Shown here: positions 43,375 through 55,503 of the stretch, piece after piece
Numbering within the stretch: the first letter of the stretch is position 1
Layout of the letters: every line of letters begins with the position of its first letter
Assembly (NCBI GenBank): GCA_013152435.1
Contig: JAADGJ010000094.1
Span: forward strand, 1 to 55,858
From: Chloroflexota bacterium
GTDB taxonomy: Bacteria > Chloroflexota > Anaerolineae > DUEN01
DNA: 55,858 bases
Direction: 5' to 3'
Notes under the pieces: model-generated
Seen by the model: only the letters and a program-made list of their open reading frames with translations
Database searches by the model: none
Told to the model about the DNA's origin: nothing
Program-made: the position numbers and the translations under genes

Positions 43375-46300
43375 ATGATGAACCGGACGAACGAGAATCT
43401 TCTTCCGCAGTATAAGTCGTACGCCAGATTGCCTGACGTATTGGATTTACCCCGGTTGATCGAGGTCCAGCTGGAATCCTTCCGATGGTTCCAGAGTGAG
43501 GGATTGCGTGAGCTGTTCGACGAGATCAGTCCGATCGTCAGCTTCAATCGGAACCTGGAGCTGCATTTTGGCGAGTTCTGGTTCGCGGAGCCCAAGTACA
43601 CGGAGCAGGAGTGTCGTGATCGGGATATGACGTATTCGGCTCCGCTGTGGGTGAAGGCGAAGCTCATCAACAAGGAGACTGGTGAGATCACCGAGCAGGA
43701 CGTCTTCATGGGCGATTTCCCGCTCATGACGGACGCGGGCACCTTCATCTATAATGGCGCGGAGCGCGTGGTCGTCAGCCAGTTGATCCGATCCCCGGGC
43801 GTGTACTTCACGGTGGAGGAGGATCGGACGACCGGCCGCGATCTCTGTTTTGCCAAGCTGATCCCGGCGCGAGGGGCGTGGCTGGAGTTTGAGACCTCCA
43901 AGCGCGATGTCCTGTCCGTGAAGGTGGACCGCAAGCGAAAGCTGCCCGTGACGATCCTGCTGCGGGCGATCGGCTTTGGTACGGATGACGAGATCCGGGA
44001 GCTTTTCGCCGAAGTCGACAACATGCCGGAGCATCCGTACATCGAGGCCACGCTGGAGCGCGATCCCACCTCCACGCCGGGGATCGGCGAGGAGGCTTCC
44101 AAGCAGGGCGTGGAGGCCGCCCTGTTGGAGTTCTACAAGCGGCTTCGACCGGGGGATCCACCGACCCTGGAGAATGCGCGCAACTTCCTGCAAAACCTGC
44201 TGTTCACGCCGCGTCGATATGATCTGGGACGTGTGGGACGTTACAAGCTGAATCGTCGCCTGGGGCTGGCCGTGCCGCAGACCCAGCGCACCCTGACCAA
44301 GGAGGATCTGGTCAAGGTCGTCGAGGTCATGATCCAGATCAACAACGGCGTGGACTCGGGGGATGATATCGATCACCTGGGCAATCGCCGCGTGAAGACC
44401 GTCGGCGAGCTGATCCAGAACCAGCTGCGGATCGGGTTGCTGCGCATGGAGCGCGTGGTGCGCGAGCGCATGTCCATTCGCGATCCGGAGCAGCTGAGCC
44501 CGCTGTCCCTCATCAATATCCGGCCGGTGGTGGCAGCCGTGCGCGAGTTCTTCGGCGGCTCTCAGCTCAGCCAGTTCATGGATCAGACCAATCCGCTGGC
44601 TGAGTTGACCCACAAGCGGCGCCTCAGCGCGCTGGGGCCGGGCGGGCTGAGGCGTGAGCGCGCCGGCTTCGATGTGCGAGACGTCCACCATAGCCACTAC
44701 GGCCGCATCTGTCCCATCGAGACCCCGGAAGGTCCCAACATCGGGTTGATCGGCTCGCTGGCTACCTACGCCCGCGTGAACGAGTTCGGCTTCATTGAGA
44801 CGCCCTATCGCCGTGTGCTCAGCGAGGTTCCCAACGAGCCCTCCCGGCTGGTCAACCGCACTTTGCGTGAGGACGTCGTCGACCCGGACACCGGCGAGGT
44901 CGTGGCCGAGGCGGGCACCATCGTGGACGAGGCGCTGGCCGAGCGCATCGCCGCGTTGCGGGACCAGTTGCCCATGATCAAGGTGCGGCCGTTTGCGACC
45001 AACGAGATCGTGTACCTCACCGCGGATGAGGAGGAGCGTCACTCCATCGCCCAGGCCAGCACGCCGTTGAACGAGCGGGGCGAGTTCATGAACCCCCGCG
45101 TGTCCGTCCGCCGCAGCGATCGGTTCCTCTTCGAGTCGCCGGAGCGGGTGGATTACATGGACGTGTCCCCCAAGCAGATCGTCTCCGTGTCGGCCGCGTT
45201 GATCCCCTTCCTGGAGCATGATGACGCCAACCGGGCGTTGATGGGGTCGAACATGCAGCGCCAGGCGGTGCCCCTGCTGCGTCCGGAGGTGCCGCTGGTG
45301 GGCACCGGCATGGAGCGCCAGGCCGCGCTGGATTCCGGACAGGTGGTGACGGCCAAGAACCCCGGTGAGGTGGTCAGCGTCACCTCCAGCGAGATCGTGA
45401 TCCTGGAGGAGGATGGCACCCGCCGGACGTACTCGTTGCGCAAGTTCAACCGCTCGAACCAGTCCACCTGTATCGACGAACGGCCGGCCGTGGTCAAGGG
45501 GCAGTGGGTAGAGGCCGGCGATGTGTTGGCCGACTCCAGCTCGACCGAGGCGGGGCGGTTGGCTCTGGGACAGAACGTGTTGTGCGCCTTCATGAGCTGG
45601 GAGGGCGGCAATTACGAGGATGCCATCCTGATCTCCGAGCGATTGGTGCGAGAGGATAAATTCTCCTCGATTCACATTGAGAAGCACGAGGTGGAGGCCC
45701 GGGATACCAAGTTGGGCCCCGAGGAGATCACCCGGGATATCCCCAACGTGGGGGAGGATGCGCTGCGGAACCTGGACGAGGAGGGGATCATCCGCATCGG
45801 CGCGACGGTGGGCCCGGGCGACATCCTGGTCGGGAAGATCACACCCAAGGGCGAGACGGAGCTGAGCCCCGAGGAGAAGCTGCTCCGAGCCATCTTCGGC
45901 GAGAAGGCGCGTGAGGTGAAGGATTCCTCCCTGCGCCTGCCGCACGGTGAGCATGGCAAGGTGGTGGACGTCAAGGTGTTCTCCCGGGATGAGTACCGGG
46001 ATATGCCCGCGGGCGTGGAGAAGATGGTGCGCGTGTCGGTGGCCCAGCGACGTAAGCTCAGCGCGGGCGATAAGATGGCCGGTCGCCATGGCAATAAGGG
46101 CGTGATCTCCAAGATCGTGCCCATTGAGGATATGCCCTTCCTGGAGGACGGCACGCCGGTAGATATCATCCTGAACCCGTTGGGCGTGCCCGCCCGTATG
46201 AACATCGGTCAGGTGCTGGAGACACATCTGGGGTGGGCGGCCGAGCGCCTGGGCTTCCACGTGATCACGCCGGTGTTTGATGGCGCCAAGGAGGATGAGA

Positions 46301-47256
46301 TCGAGGCCGAGCTGGCGCGGGCCTGGCTGATCGACAAGGCGTGGCAGGAGATCACCGACCGGGCCTGGATGCGTGTGAAGGAGCTGGAGCTGCCCGAGGA
46401 CTACCTGCGGGACGACGAGGAGGCGCGCATCCTCTATATCCTGGAGTGGCTGTCCGATCGCTCCGAGTATGATTTGGAGCGCATCCGCCAGGATCGAGTG
46501 TACGCCCGTCGTGTGGTGTTGCGGGAGTGGCTCCGGGAGCGGGGCTACGATCCCGATGCTGTGCTGTCCTTTGAGGATGATCCCCGGCCGGCCGAGGAGC
46601 GGCGGCAGGTGGACGAGCGCGCCCGCCTGGTCTGTTGGCGGGAGTGGTTGCAGCACCACGGCGTGGACGCCTCGCAGGTGCCCGATGAGGAGCTGCGGGA
46701 GTTCGCCGAGAAGACCAGCCAGGAGATCGGCTGGCCGCTGCCGACCACGGGCAAGCAGAAGCTGTACGACGGCAAGACGGGCGATCCCTTCGATCAGCCT
46801 GTGACCGTGGGGATCATCACGATGATGAAGCTGGCTCACCTGGTGGAGGACAAGGTGCATGCCCGCTCGACGGGCCCCTACAGCCTGGTCACGCAGCAGC
46901 CTCTGGGCGGCAAGGCCCAATTCGGCGGCCAGCGCTTTGGCGAGATGGAGGTGTGGGCGCTGGAGGCGTACGGAGCGGCCTACACCCTTCAGGAGATGTT
47001 GACCGTGAAGTCGGACGACGTCGCCGGCCGCGTGAAGACGTACGAGGCCATCGTCAAGGGCGAGCCCATCAGCCCGCCGGGCATCCCGGAGTCGTTCCGG
47101 GTCCTGGTGAAGGAGCTGCAGTCGCTGGGCCTGGCCGTAGAGGTGATCAACGAGCAGAAAGAGGTGGTCCAGTTCGGTCGGGAGGATGTGGAAGAGCGCC
47201 TGCCCAAGTTGGGCTTTAGCCTGAGTGTACCCGGCCCTATGGCGGGATACGAGTGA
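43375..47256 (+). CDS. rpoB: RNA polymerase beta subunit
   Basis: 1293 residues from ATG 43375 (AAGGAG 11 bases upstream; ATG 43378 also possible). All core segments are present: the rifampicin region [32 protein letters not shown] with sensitive-type residues, the [18 protein letters not shown] block, [18 protein letters not shown], and the C-terminal [36 protein letters not shown] lineage insert of about 135 residues (about 980-1118), rich in charged helices, lies between [14 protein letters not shown] and [19 protein letters not shown]. rplJ/rplL do not precede it here. rpoC follows after about 190 bases. Confidence 0.97.
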   Translation: MMNRTNENLLPQYKSYARLPDVLDLPRLIEVQLESFRWFQSEGLRELFDEISPIVSFNRNLELHFGEFWFAEPKYTEQECRDRDMTYSAPLWVKAKLINKETGEITEQDVFMGDFPLMTDAGTFIYNGAERVVVSQLIRSPGVYFTVEEDRTTGRDLCFAKLIPARGAWLEFETSKRDVLSVKVDRKRKLPVTILLRAIGFGTDDEIRELFAEVDNMPEHPYIEATLERDPTSTPGIGEEASKQGVEAALLEFYKRLRPGDPPTLENARNFLQNLLFTPRRYDLGRVGRYKLNRRLGLAVPQTQRTLTKEDLVKVVEVMIQINNGVDSGDDIDHLGNRRVKTVGELIQNQLRIGLLRMERVVRERMSIRDPEQLSPLSLINIRPVVAAVREFFGGSQLSQFMDQTNPLAELTHKRRLSALGPGGLRRERAGFDVRDVHHSHYGRICPIETPEGPNIGLIGSLATYARVNEFGFIETPYRRVLSEVPNEPSRLVNRTLREDVVDPDTGEVVAEAGTIVDEALAERIAALRDQLPMIKVRPFATNEIVYLTADEEERHSIAQASTPLNERGEFMNPRVSVRRSDRFLFESPERVDYMDVSPKQIVSVSAALIPFLEHDDANRALMGSNMQRQAVPLLRPEVPLVGTGMERQAALDSGQVVTAKNPGEVVSVTSSEIVILEEDGTRRTYSLRKFNRSNQSTCIDERPAVVKGQWVEAGDVLADSSSTEAGRLALGQNVLCAFMSWEGGNYEDAILISERLVREDKFSSIHIEKHEVEARDTKLGPEEITRDIPNVGEDALRNLDEEGIIRIGATVGPGDILVGKITPKGETELSPEEKLLRAIFGEKAREVKDSSLRLPHGEHGKVVDVKVFSRDEYRDMPAGVEKMVRVSVAQRRKLSAGDKMAGRHGNKGVISKIVPIEDMPFLEDGTPVDIILNPLGVPARMNIGQVLETHLGWAAERLGFHVITPVFDGAKEDEIEAELARAWLIDKAWQEITDRAWMRVKELELPEDYLRDDEEARILYILEWLSDRSEYDLERIRQDRVYARRVVLREWLRERGYDPDAVLSFEDDPRPAEERRQVDERARLVCWREWLQHHGVDASQVPDEELREFAEKTSQEIGWPLPTTGKQKLYDGKTGDPFDQPVTVGIITMMKLAHLVEDKVHARSTGPYSLVTQQPLGGKAQFGGQRFGEMEVWALEAYGAAYTLQEMLTVKSDDVAGRVKTYEAIVKGEPISPPGIPESFRVLVKELQSLGLAVEVINEQKEVVQFGREDVEERLPKLGFSLSVPGPMAGYE

Positions 47257-47449
47257 TCTGAGATGCCCCGCCCGGTTATCCAGCCGGGCGGGCGTCGGCG
47301 TGTTCACGAGTTCTCTGTGTGGTGGCCGTTGACTTTGGATGGAAGCAGGTGTGCTTTGCATCGCGGTGGGTTTGCTCATCGGGCGTGGATGAGCCTGTAT
47401 AGGCCGGACGCCCGGGCCGAAGCGATGGAAGCGCAAGGGGGTAGAAACG

Positions 47450-50400
47450 GTGAAGGTTAACGATTTCAACGCCATTCGGATTTCGCTCGCCTCTCCCGAA
47501 CAGATTCGGGAGTGGTCTCACGGTGAGGTATTGAAGCCGGAGACCATCAATTACCGGACTTTGCGGCCGGAGCGAGATGGCCTGTTCTGCGAGCGTATTT
47601 TTGGGCCGACGAAGGACTGGGAATGCTATTGCGGAAAGTACAAGCGAGTTCGCTATAAGGGGATCGTTTGCGAGAAGTGCGGTGTGGAGGTGGCGCCCTC
47701 GCGCGTGCGTCGTGAGCGCATGGGGCACATCAATCTGGCCTCGCCGGTGGCGCATATTTGGTACGTGAAGGGCGTGCCCAGCCGGCTGGGGCTGTTGTTG
47801 AACATATCCCCTCGCAACCTGGAGCGCGTGCTCTACTTCGCCCAGTACATCATCACCCGGGTCGACGAGGAGGCTCGCCGGCGCACGTTGCAGCGGCACG
47901 AGCGGGAGCTGGCCGTGCGGATCGCTCGCGTGGAGGGCGAGGCCAGCGTGCAGATTGAGCAGATCGAGACCCGCCGGGATGAGCTGTTGGCCGCGCTGGA
48001 CGAGGAGGAGTCCTCGAAGCTGCGCGAGCTGGAGGAGCGCCTGGCCACGGAGACCGACGAGGTGATGGAGGTCGCCCGTGAGCTGCAGTCCCTGCTAGAG
48101 CAGCAGCAGGGACAGGCCCTGGCCGAGGCGATCGTCCTGCCCTGGATGGACGAACCGTTGTTTGACGCCGGGGAGGTGGTGGGGCGTGAACACTTCGACC
48201 GGCTGAATGAGTTCGTGCAGCGGAGGTTGAGCGAGATCGAGGACGCCGTTCGGGCGGAGCAGGAGGATGTGCGGCTGCTCATCCAGGCGCGACGCGATCA
48301 GGTGCGCCGGGAGGCGGACACCGAGATCGAGACGTTGCGTACCCAGGTCGAGGAGCAGAAGGAGCAGCTGCGGCAGCAACATGAGACGGAGCTGGTGGAG
48401 CTGCGCAATCTGCAACCCATGGAGCTCCTGACCGAGACGCGCTATCGGGAGTTATCGGAGCGCTGGGGGAACGTGTTCAAGGCCGGCATGGGGGCGGAGG
48501 CCATCCGGGAGATCCTGTGCGATCTGGATCTGGACAAGCTGGCCAAGGAGCTGCGGCAGGAGATCCGCACGACCCGTTCCAAGCAGCGGCGCCGGAAGGC
48601 GGCCAAGCGCCTCCGGGTGGTGGAGGCGTTCCGCAAGTCCGGCAACAAGCCGGAGTGGATGATCCTGACCGTGTTGCCGGTCATCCCGCCCGATCTGCGG
48701 CCCATGGTCCAGCTGGACGGCGGCCGCTTCGCCACCAGCGATCTCAACGATCTCTACCGACGGGTGATCAACCGCAACAACCGCCTGAAGCGCCTGCTGG
48801 ATCTGGGCGCTCCGGATGTCATCGTGCGCAATGAGAAGCGCATGTTGCAGGAGGCGGTGGACAGCCTGATTGACAACGGCCGTCGCGGGCGGGCGGTTTC
48901 CCGCTCCGGCAAGCGGAAGCTCAAGAGCCTGAGCGACATGCTCAAGGGGAAGCAGGGGCGGTTCCGCCGCAACCTGTTGGGGAAGCGCGTGGACTACTCC
49001 GGGCGCTCCGTGATCGTCATCGGCCCGGAGCTGAAGCTTCACCAGTGCGGCCTGCCCAAGAAGATGGCCCTGGAGCTGTTCAAGCCGTTCGTGATGCGCC
49101 GCCTGGTGGAGCAGAACTACGCGCACAACATCAAGAGCGCCAAGCGCATGGTGGACCGCGAGGATCCGGCGGTGTGGGATGTCCTGGAGGACGTGACCAA
49201 GGAACGTCCGGTCCTGCTGAATCGGGCGCCCACGCTGCACCGCCTGGGCATCCAGGCATTCGAGGTGGTGCTCATCGAGGGGAGCGCCATTCAGATCCAC
49301 CCGCTGGTCTGCGCGGCCTTCAACGCGGACTTCGATGGCGACCAGATGGCCGTGCACGTGCCCCTGTCGAACAAGGCGGTGGAGGAAGCGCGGCGGTTCA
49401 TGCTCTCCACCAAGAACCTGCTCAAGCCCGCCTCCGGCGAGCCCATCGTGGGGCCCACCAAGGACATGGTGCTGGGCTGCTACTACATGACGCTGGAGCG
49501 GCCGGAGGCCAAGGGGAGCGGCAAGGCCTTCTCCTCCTTCGACGAGGTTCGCCTGGCCTACGAGACGGGCGTCGTGCATATCCAGGCCCCGATCAAGGTC
49601 CTGTACCGGAGCTGGCTGGACGACACGGCGCTGGACTATCTGGACCTCAGCGAGCGGGTGAGGGGCGTCCTGGAGCAGGCGGGCATTCAGAACCTGGGGC
49701 AGCTCGTGGCCCGTGTGCGGGAGGGCCGTCGGGCGATGCTGTCCCTGGCCGGCTTTGGCCCCGCGGCGTGGGAGGAGGTGATCCGGGCCCTGGAGCGCCG
49801 GGGCATCGACCCCGATAGCGTGCAGCTGAGCGGGATCGTGGAGACGACGGTGGGGCGTGTGCTCTTCAACATGTCCCTGCCGCCCGAGCTCCAGTTCGTC
49901 AACAAGACGATGGACAAGGGCGCGCTCAACGACCTGGTGGCGGAGTGCTACCAGCGGCTGGGGCCGGAGCGGACCGCTGAGCTGGTGGACGAGATCAAGG
50001 AGATCGGCTTCCACTACGCGACCCGTTCGGGCATGACCATCGCCGTCTCCGATATCCACGTGCCGGAGGCCAAGTCGGCGATTTTGGAGGAGACCTCGAA
50101 GCTCGTGGAGGAGACGGAGCGGCAGTTCCGTCGCGGCCTCATCACGGAGGAGGAGCAGTACAACAAGGTCGTGGAGCTGTGGACGCGGGCGACCGACGAG
50201 ATCACCCAGGAGGTGCGCCGCATCTTCGATCCCCGAGAGGGCCTGGGGGCGATGGCGACCAGCGGGGCCACCAAGGGTGGCATCCAGCCGATTCGCCAGC
50301 TGGCCGGTATGCGAGGGCTCATGGCGGACCCCTCCGGGCGCATCATCGCGTTGCCGATCCGCTCCAACTTCCGTGAGGGGTTGACGGCCCTGGAGTACTT

Positions 50401-52042
50401 CCTGAGCACCCACGGCGCGCGCAAGGGTCTGGCCGACACCGCCTTGCGCACGGCCGATGCGGGGTATCTGACCCGCCGCCTGGTGGATGTGGCGCAGGAC
50501 GTCATGATCACCGAGGAGGACTGCGGGACCACGGCCGGGATCTGGATCGAGCGTGAGCGGACGGATCCCATCGGGGAATCCTTCGGCGATCGGATCATCA
50601 GCCGGGTTGCGGCGGCCCCCATCAAGGACCCCGAGACCGGTGAGGTGATCGTGGATCGGGGCGAGATCATCAACGCCCCCGAGGTGGCGCTCATCGAGGC
50701 GGCCGGGGTGGATCGGGTGTTCGTGCGCTCGCCGTTCACCTGTGAGACCCACCACGGCCTGTGCCGCATGTGTTACGGCGGTGACCTGGCTCGCGGCGGC
50801 CTGGTGAGCCTGGGCGAGGCCGTGGGCATCATCGCCGCCCAGTCCATCGGCGAGCCGGGCACGCAGCTCACCCTGCGGACCTTCCACACGGGTGGTGTGG
50901 CCAGCGCCGAGGATATCACCCAGGGTCTCCCTCGAGTTGAGGAGCTGTTCGAGGCGCGCACGCCCAAGGGCGAGGCCGTCATCGCCGAGATCGACGGCGT
51001 GGTGGACATCTACTGGGAGGGCGAGCAGCGCAAGATCAAGATCTCGGACACCCGGCTGGTGCGGCGAGAGGTGCATATCCCGGCGGGGTGGACCCTGGCC
51101 GTGGACGACGGGGATCGGGTGCAGGAGGACACCGTCCTCGCCCGGGGCCCCGAGGAGGAGGACGCTCCGATCCTGGCCGGTATGGACGGGAACGTCTTCT
51201 TTGAGGAGAACCCGGAGGGCGGCTTCGTCGCGGTGATCCGTCGAGAGGATGTAGACGAGTGGGAGCGGGAGATCCCGCCTTCGGCCCGGCTGCGTGTCAG
51301 CAAGGGAGATCGCGTGAAGGCGGGCGATCAGCTCACCGAGGGCGCCAAGAACCCTCGCGAGGTGCTGCGCATCCAGGGACGGGATGCCTGCCAGCTCTAC
51401 CTGCTGGAGGAAGTGCAGAAGGTATATCGCTCCCAGGGTGTGAACATCCATGACAAGTACATCGAGATCATCATCCGCCAGATGCTGCGCAAGGTTCGGG
51501 TGCGCCTGCCGGGCGATACCGAGTTCCTGCCGGGCGAGCTGGTGGATCGGTTCACCTTTGAGGCGGTGAACTCGGAAATCATGCGCCGGGGCGGCACCCC
51601 CGCACGCGGGGATGCGGTGCTGCTGGGTGTGACGAAGGCGGCCCTGAACACGGAGAGCTTCCTGGCGGCGGCTTCCTTCCAGGAGACGACGCGAGTGCTC
51701 ACCGAGGCCGCTATCAAGGGCGCCGTGGATGAGCTGCGCGGGCTCAAGGAGAACGTGATCATCGGGAAGCTGATCCCGGTGGGCACCGGCTTTGAGGAGC
51801 GGATGCGTCGGCTCAGGGAGGCGGCCGAGCGGGCCGCCGCGCAGGCTCAGCAGGAGAAGGAGGCCGCAACCCTGGTCAGCGAGGGCCTGGAGTTCCTGGG
51901 GACCGGCCTGGGGGATGGCCTGTCCCTGGGCGGTGATGGCGGAACCGTGGGCCAGGGCACTACGGACGGCGGCGTCACCTCGGGTGACGGCGATGGGTTG
52001 GATCAACAACCGTCGCCTTCGGAGGGTGAGTCCGCATCGTAA
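47450..52042 (+). CDS. rpoC: RNA polymerase beta' subunit with coiled-coil and HhH inserts
   Basis: 1530 residues from GTG 47450 (AAGGGGG upstream). The Zn ribbon [23 protein letters not shown] and the catalytic [16 protein letters not shown] are intact. Two inserts stand out. Residues about 140-327 are a long, charged coiled coil ([25 protein letters not shown] onward) before [26 protein letters not shown]. Residues about 729-790 hold a helix-hairpin-helix unit resembling the alpha-subunit C-terminal domain. The last 50 residues are Gly/Asp/Ser-rich and probably disordered. The rest matches bacterial RpoC to the C-terminal GIITAAQS-type block ([25 protein letters not shown]). Confidence 0.97.
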   Translation: MKVNDFNAIRISLASPEQIREWSHGEVLKPETINYRTLRPERDGLFCERIFGPTKDWECYCGKYKRVRYKGIVCEKCGVEVAPSRVRRERMGHINLASPVAHIWYVKGVPSRLGLLLNISPRNLERVLYFAQYIITRVDEEARRRTLQRHERELAVRIARVEGEASVQIEQIETRRDELLAALDEEESSKLRELEERLATETDEVMEVARELQSLLEQQQGQALAEAIVLPWMDEPLFDAGEVVGREHFDRLNEFVQRRLSEIEDAVRAEQEDVRLLIQARRDQVRREADTEIETLRTQVEEQKEQLRQQHETELVELRNLQPMELLTETRYRELSERWGNVFKAGMGAEAIREILCDLDLDKLAKELRQEIRTTRSKQRRRKAAKRLRVVEAFRKSGNKPEWMILTVLPVIPPDLRPMVQLDGGRFATSDLNDLYRRVINRNNRLKRLLDLGAPDVIVRNEKRMLQEAVDSLIDNGRRGRAVSRSGKRKLKSLSDMLKGKQGRFRRNLLGKRVDYSGRSVIVIGPELKLHQCGLPKKMALELFKPFVMRRLVEQNYAHNIKSAKRMVDREDPAVWDVLEDVTKERPVLLNRAPTLHRLGIQAFEVVLIEGSAIQIHPLVCAAFNADFDGDQMAVHVPLSNKAVEEARRFMLSTKNLLKPASGEPIVGPTKDMVLGCYYMTLERPEAKGSGKAFSSFDEVRLAYETGVVHIQAPIKVLYRSWLDDTALDYLDLSERVRGVLEQAGIQNLGQLVARVREGRRAMLSLAGFGPAAWEEVIRALERRGIDPDSVQLSGIVETTVGRVLFNMSLPPELQFVNKTMDKGALNDLVAECYQRLGPERTAELVDEIKEIGFHYATRSGMTIAVSDIHVPEAKSAILEETSKLVEETERQFRRGLITEEEQYNKVVELWTRATDEITQEVRRIFDPREGLGAMATSGATKGGIQPIRQLAGMRGLMADPSGRIIALPIRSNFREGLTALEYFLSTHGARKGLADTALRTADAGYLTRRLVDVAQDVMITEEDCGTTAGIWIERERTDPIGESFGDRIISRVAAAPIKDPETGEVIVDRGEIINAPEVALIEAAGVDRVFVRSPFTCETHHGLCRMCYGGDLARGGLVSLGEAVGIIAAQSIGEPGTQLTLRTFHTGGVASAEDITQGLPRVEELFEARTPKGEAVIAEIDGVVDIYWEGEQRKIKISDTRLVRREVHIPAGWTLAVDDGDRVQEDTVLARGPEEEDAPILAGMDGNVFFEENPEGGFVAVIRREDVDEWEREIPPSARLRVSKGDRVKAGDQLTEGAKNPREVLRIQGRDACQLYLLEEVQKVYRSQGVNIHDKYIEIIIRQMLRKVRVRLPGDTEFLPGELVDRFTFEAVNSEIMRRGGTPARGDAVLLGVTKAALNTESFLAAASFQETTRVLTEAAIKGAVDELRGLKENVIIGKLIPVGTGFEERMRRLREAAERAAAQAQQEKEAATLVSEGLEFLGTGLGDGLSLGGDGGTVGQGTTDGGVTSGDGDGLDQQPSPSEGESAS

Positions 52043-52064
52043 TGGGCATGCACCGCATCAGGAT

Positions 52065-52093
52065 TTGACCGGGCTATGCCCCTGTGCTAGAAT
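52065..52093 (+). promoter_or_regulatory. Promoter of the rpsL-rpsG-fusA operon
   Basis: TTGACC (52065-52070), 17 bases, TAGAAT (52088-52093). Same -10 as rpoBC. Confidence 0.85.
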
Positions 52094-52128
52094 GTTAATT
52101 CGTGGGCTCAATGAAAAGATGTCTTCCT

Positions 52129-52150
52129 CCCCACGGAGAGCGCCGTGGGG
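52129..52150 (+). promoter_or_regulatory. Leader hairpin ahead of rpsL
   Basis: Perfect stem CCCCACGG/CCGTGGGG (52129-52136 with 52143-52150), loop AGAGCG. No U tract, so it is not an ordinary terminator. It lies 27 bases before the ribosome site. Confidence 0.5.
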
Positions 52151-52189
52151 CTCGGGTGTGAGGTTTAGAAGCGACTAGGAGGATGTGAG

Positions 52190-52606
52190 TTGCCAACCAT
52201 CAATCAGCTGGTTCGCAAGGGGCGTAAGCGTGTCGCCAAGAAGGAGAAGGCGCCGGCTCTGCGTTTCAGCCACAACGCGCTGACCGGTCGCACGGTGCGT
52301 ACGAAGAAGGGATCGCCCCAGCGCCGAGGCGTATGTACGCAGGTGCGTACTATGACGCCCAAGAAGCCGAACTCCGCGCTGCGCAAGATCGCTCGTGTGC
52401 GCCTGACCAACGGCATTGAGGTGACCGCGTACATCCCCGGCGAGGGGCATAACCTGCAGGAGCACTCGGTGGTTCTGGTGCGAGGTGGCCGCGTAAAGGA
52501 CCTGCCCGGCGTGCGATATCACATCGTGCGCGGCGCCCTGGATGCGGCCGGCGTGGAGAACCGCAGGCGCGGTCGATCGAAGTACGGGACGAAGGCGCCC
52601 AAGTGA
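52190..52606 (+). CDS. rpsL: 30S ribosomal protein S12
   Basis: 138 residues from TTG 52190 with AGGAGG seven bases upstream: (M)[35 protein letters not shown] and [21 protein letters not shown] carry the decoding-site Lys and the Asp that RimO modifies in other bacteria. The Lys residues match the streptomycin-sensitive form. First gene of the str operon. Confidence 0.97.
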   Translation: MPTINQLVRKGRKRVAKKEKAPALRFSHNALTGRTVRTKKGSPQRRGVCTQVRTMTPKKPNSALRKIARVRLTNGIEVTAYIPGEGHNLQEHSVVLVRGGRVKDLPGVRYHIVRGALDAAGVENRRRGRSKYGTKAPK

Positions 52607-52680
52607 TCACGCCCTCGCTCGCGTAAGCGGGGACGGCCCGGAATTAAAAGCTCACTGGGAGCTGAAATCGTCTTTGTTTC

Positions 52681-52802
52681 GGATGCAAGATGCAAGACGT
52701 ACCCGGTCTTGCATCTTGTGTCCTGTCTGGAGGTTGGTACCCGGATTCGCCGTCGGCGAGCCGACGGGATCCGGGGAGAGGGGGAGGTCGATCGGACTCC
52801 CC
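52681..52802 (+). promoter_or_regulatory. Array of strong hairpins between rpsL and rpsG
   Basis: The 52607-52853 gap holds no gene. Hairpin 1 is an 18-bp stem (52681-52698 with 52706-52723, two G-U pairs), loop GTACCCG. Hairpin 2 is CCCGGAT/ATCCGGG plus CCGTCGG/CCGACGG (52740-52775), loop CGAG. Hairpin 3 is GGGGAG/CTCCCC (52781-52786 with 52797-52802). None has a U tract. In E. coli the rpsL-rpsG gap is where S7 binds to repress translation; similar use is possible. Confidence 0.6.
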
Positions 52803-52853
52803 GTTCGTATTGTCAGGATATCTGGGCATACAGGAAGGATGTGAGGGTTCGAT

Positions 52854-53324
52854 ATGCCAAGACGCAATCGTCCGCCACGACGTGAGGTACCGCCTGATTG
52901 GAAGTACAACAGCGAGCTGGTCGCGCGGCTCATCAACAAGGTGATGCTCGACGGCAAGAAGAGCAAGGCCGAGAAGATCGTGTACGGCAGCCTGGAGCTC
53001 GTGGAGCAGCGCCTGAACCGTCCGGCGTTGGAGGTCCTGGAGCAGGCCGTCAACAACGCGATGCCGCTCATCGAGGTCCGCCCGCGACGCGTCGGCGGCG
53101 CGACCTACCAGGTGCCCGTTGAGGTGCCCTCCCATCGGCGCCTGAGCCTGGCGCTGCGATGGTTAGTCCGATACGCGCGCCAGCGCCCGGGGAAGTCCAT
53201 GATCGAGAAGCTGGCTGCCGAGATCATGGACGCCTATCAGGGGCAGGGCGCCACCGTCAAGCAGCGCGAGGACACCCACCGGATGGCCGAGGCCAATCGG
53301 GCGTTCGCGCACTACCGCTGGTAA
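52854..53324 (+). CDS. rpsG: 30S ribosomal protein S7
   Basis: 156 residues, standard length. [50 protein letters not shown], the [17 protein letters not shown] block and [36 protein letters not shown] are typical S7. Nucleates the 30S head on 16S rRNA. GAGG seven bases before the ATG. Confidence 0.97.
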   Translation: MPRRNRPPRREVPPDWKYNSELVARLINKVMLDGKKSKAEKIVYGSLELVEQRLNRPALEVLEQAVNNAMPLIEVRPRRVGGATYQVPVEVPSHRRLSLALRWLVRYARQRPGKSMIEKLAAEIMDAYQGQGATVKQREDTHRMAEANRAFAHYRW

Positions 53325-53369
53325 TCGATTTTGCGAATCCCAAGGACCCGGCGGAGTCAGGTGAAGCAC

Positions 53370-55445
53370 ATGGCCAGAGAGGTTCCCCTTTCCCGGCTGC
53401 GCAATATCGGCATTATCGCCCATATTGACGCCGGCAAGACCACGACAACCGAGCGCATCCTTTTCTATACCGGGCGCACTTACCGCATGGGCAATGTGGA
53501 TGAGGGGACCACGGTCACGGACTGGATGGAACAGGAGCGTGAGCGCGGCATCACCATTACGGCCGCCGCGATCTCATGCGTCTGGAAGGACATCCAGATC
53601 AACATCATCGACACGCCGGGGCATATCGATTTTACGGCGGAGGTGCAGCGATCGCTGCGGGTGCTGGACGGCGGGGTCGTCGTCTTCGATGCCGTGAACG
53701 GCGTGGAGCCCCAGTCCGAGACGGTATGGCGTCAGGCGAACCGGTACAACGTCCCGCGCATGTGCTTTGTGAACAAGATGGACCGGGTGGGCGCCGATTT
53801 CTGGGGCACCGTGGCCATGATCAAGGATCGGCTACACGCGCAGCCCGTGCCCATTCAGGTCCCCATCGGATCGGCCGACTCGTTCCGTGGGATGGTGGAC
53901 CTGATCGAGGAGAAGGCGTGGGTCTTCTCCGATGAGCTGGGCGCCCGTCCGGAGCAGACGGAGATCCCGGAGGATCTCCAGGATGAGGTCGTGGAGCGGC
54001 GAGAACAGATGATCGAGCTCATCGCCGACGCGGACGAGGAGCTGCTCCACAAGTACCTGGAGAGCGAGCCGATCTCGCCGGATGAGATCCGACAGGCTTT
54101 GCGTCGGGCGACCATCAGCGGCGCCCTGGTGCCGGTGCTCTGCGGCTCCGCCCTGAAGAACAAAGGGGTGCAGCCGCTGCTCGATGCCATCATCTATTAT
54201 CTTCCGTCGCCGGCGGACGTCCCTCCCATCCGCGGGGTGAACCCGCGCACGGGAGAGGAGGAGGAGCGAGTCGCAGACGATGAGGGGCCGCTGGCCGCCC
54301 TGGTCTTCAAGATCGTCTCGGACCCCTACATGGGCCGTCTGGCGTACTTGCGGGTGTACTCCGGCACTTTGCGCACCGGCGACCAGGTGCTGAATGCGAA
54401 CAAGGGGCGGAAGGAGCGCATCGGCCGTCTGGTGCGGATGTACGCGGACAAGCGGGAGGACATCGACGTCATCCACGCGGGGGATATCGGGGCGGCCCTG
54501 GGGCTTCGTCAGACCTTTACCGGCGAGACGCTCTGCACGGCCCAGGCGCCGATCCTGCTGGAATCGATTCAATTCCCGGAGCCGGTGATCTCCGTGGCGA
54601 TCGAGCCACGCACGCAGGCGGATCAGGACCGGATGACGGAGGCGCTGCAGCGCCTGGCGGAGGAGGACCCCACGTTCCGGGTGCGTTACGACGAGCAGAC
54701 CGGACAGACGCTGATCTCCGGCATGGGCGAGCTGCACCTGGAGGTGCTGGTCGACCGCATGCTGCGGGAGTTCCGGGTCAGCGCGAACGTCGGCAGGCCC
54801 CAGGTGGCCTATCGGGAGACGATCACGCGCCCGGCCCGGGCGGAGGGGCGCTTCATCCGGCAGACGGGTGGGCGCGGCCAGTATGGGCACGTGTGGCTGG
54901 AGGTCGAGCCGCTGCCCTCCGGGAAGGGGTTCGAGTTTGAGAACGCCATCGTTGGCGGCACGATTCCGAGGGAGTTCATCCCGGCCGTGGAGGCCGGAGT
55001 GCGCGAGGCGCTGGAGGACGGCGTCCTGGCCGGCTATCCCATTGTGGATATTAAAGTACGCCTGGTGGACGGTTCCTATCACGAGGTGGACTCCTCGGAC
55101 GTGGCCTTCAAGATCGCCGGATCCATCGCGCTGCGCGAGGCGGTGCGCCGGGGTGGCCCGGTGCTCCTGGAGCCGGTGATGCGGGTGGATGTGGTGGTGC
55201 CCGAGCAGTATACGGGGGATGTGATCGGCGATCTGAGCGCCCGGCGGGGGGAGATCCAGGGGTTGGAGCCGCGTGGCCCCGGCATGCAGTTGATCCATGC
55301 CCTGGTGCCCCTGGCCGAGATGTTCGGATACGCCACGCGGCTGCGCTCCGCCACCCAGGGGCGTGGCACGTTCACCATGGAATTCGATCATTATGAGCGG
55401 GTGGACGCTGCGCTGATGGAGCGCATCATGATGGGGGCTCGTTGA
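53370..55445 (+). CDS. fusA: Elongation factor G
   Basis: 691 residues from ATG 53370 ([31 protein letters not shown]). Ribosomal translocase GTPase. G1 AHIDAGKT, G2 RGITITAA, G3 DTPGHIDF, G4 NKMDR and G5 GSA are all present. Domains II-V follow, ending in the loop region of domain IV (GGRGQYGHV) and the C-terminal [26 protein letters not shown] ribosome site. The upstream in-frame ATG at 53331 is unlikely. Confidence 0.97.
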   Translation: MAREVPLSRLRNIGIIAHIDAGKTTTTERILFYTGRTYRMGNVDEGTTVTDWMEQERERGITITAAAISCVWKDIQINIIDTPGHIDFTAEVQRSLRVLDGGVVVFDAVNGVEPQSETVWRQANRYNVPRMCFVNKMDRVGADFWGTVAMIKDRLHAQPVPIQVPIGSADSFRGMVDLIEEKAWVFSDELGARPEQTEIPEDLQDEVVERREQMIELIADADEELLHKYLESEPISPDEIRQALRRATISGALVPVLCGSALKNKGVQPLLDAIIYYLPSPADVPPIRGVNPRTGEEEERVADDEGPLAALVFKIVSDPYMGRLAYLRVYSGTLRTGDQVLNANKGRKERIGRLVRMYADKREDIDVIHAGDIGAALGLRQTFTGETLCTAQAPILLESIQFPEPVISVAIEPRTQADQDRMTEALQRLAEEDPTFRVRYDEQTGQTLISGMGELHLEVLVDRMLREFRVSANVGRPQVAYRETITRPARAEGRFIRQTGGRGQYGHVWLEVEPLPSGKGFEFENAIVGGTIPREFIPAVEAGVREALEDGVLAGYPIVDIKVRLVDGSYHEVDSSDVAFKIAGSIALREAVRRGGPVLLEPVMRVDVVVPEQYTGDVIGDLSARRGEIQGLEPRGPGMQLIHALVPLAEMFGYATRLRSATQGRGTFTMEFDHYERVDAALMERIMMGAR

Positions 55446-55503
55446 GCGATGTCCCCGAACCTGGCCGGGGTGGGCGGCCGGCTTTCATCGTGACATGCAA
55501 GAT

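Noticed and set aside
43447-47475. Very long open frame on the minus strand opposite rpoB (and a similar one opposite rpoC, 48452-52009)
   Set aside because: These are by-products of GC-rich codon use in the real genes. Translations are His/Gln/Leu/Arg-rich with no domain, and the plus strand encodes intact RNA polymerase subunits.
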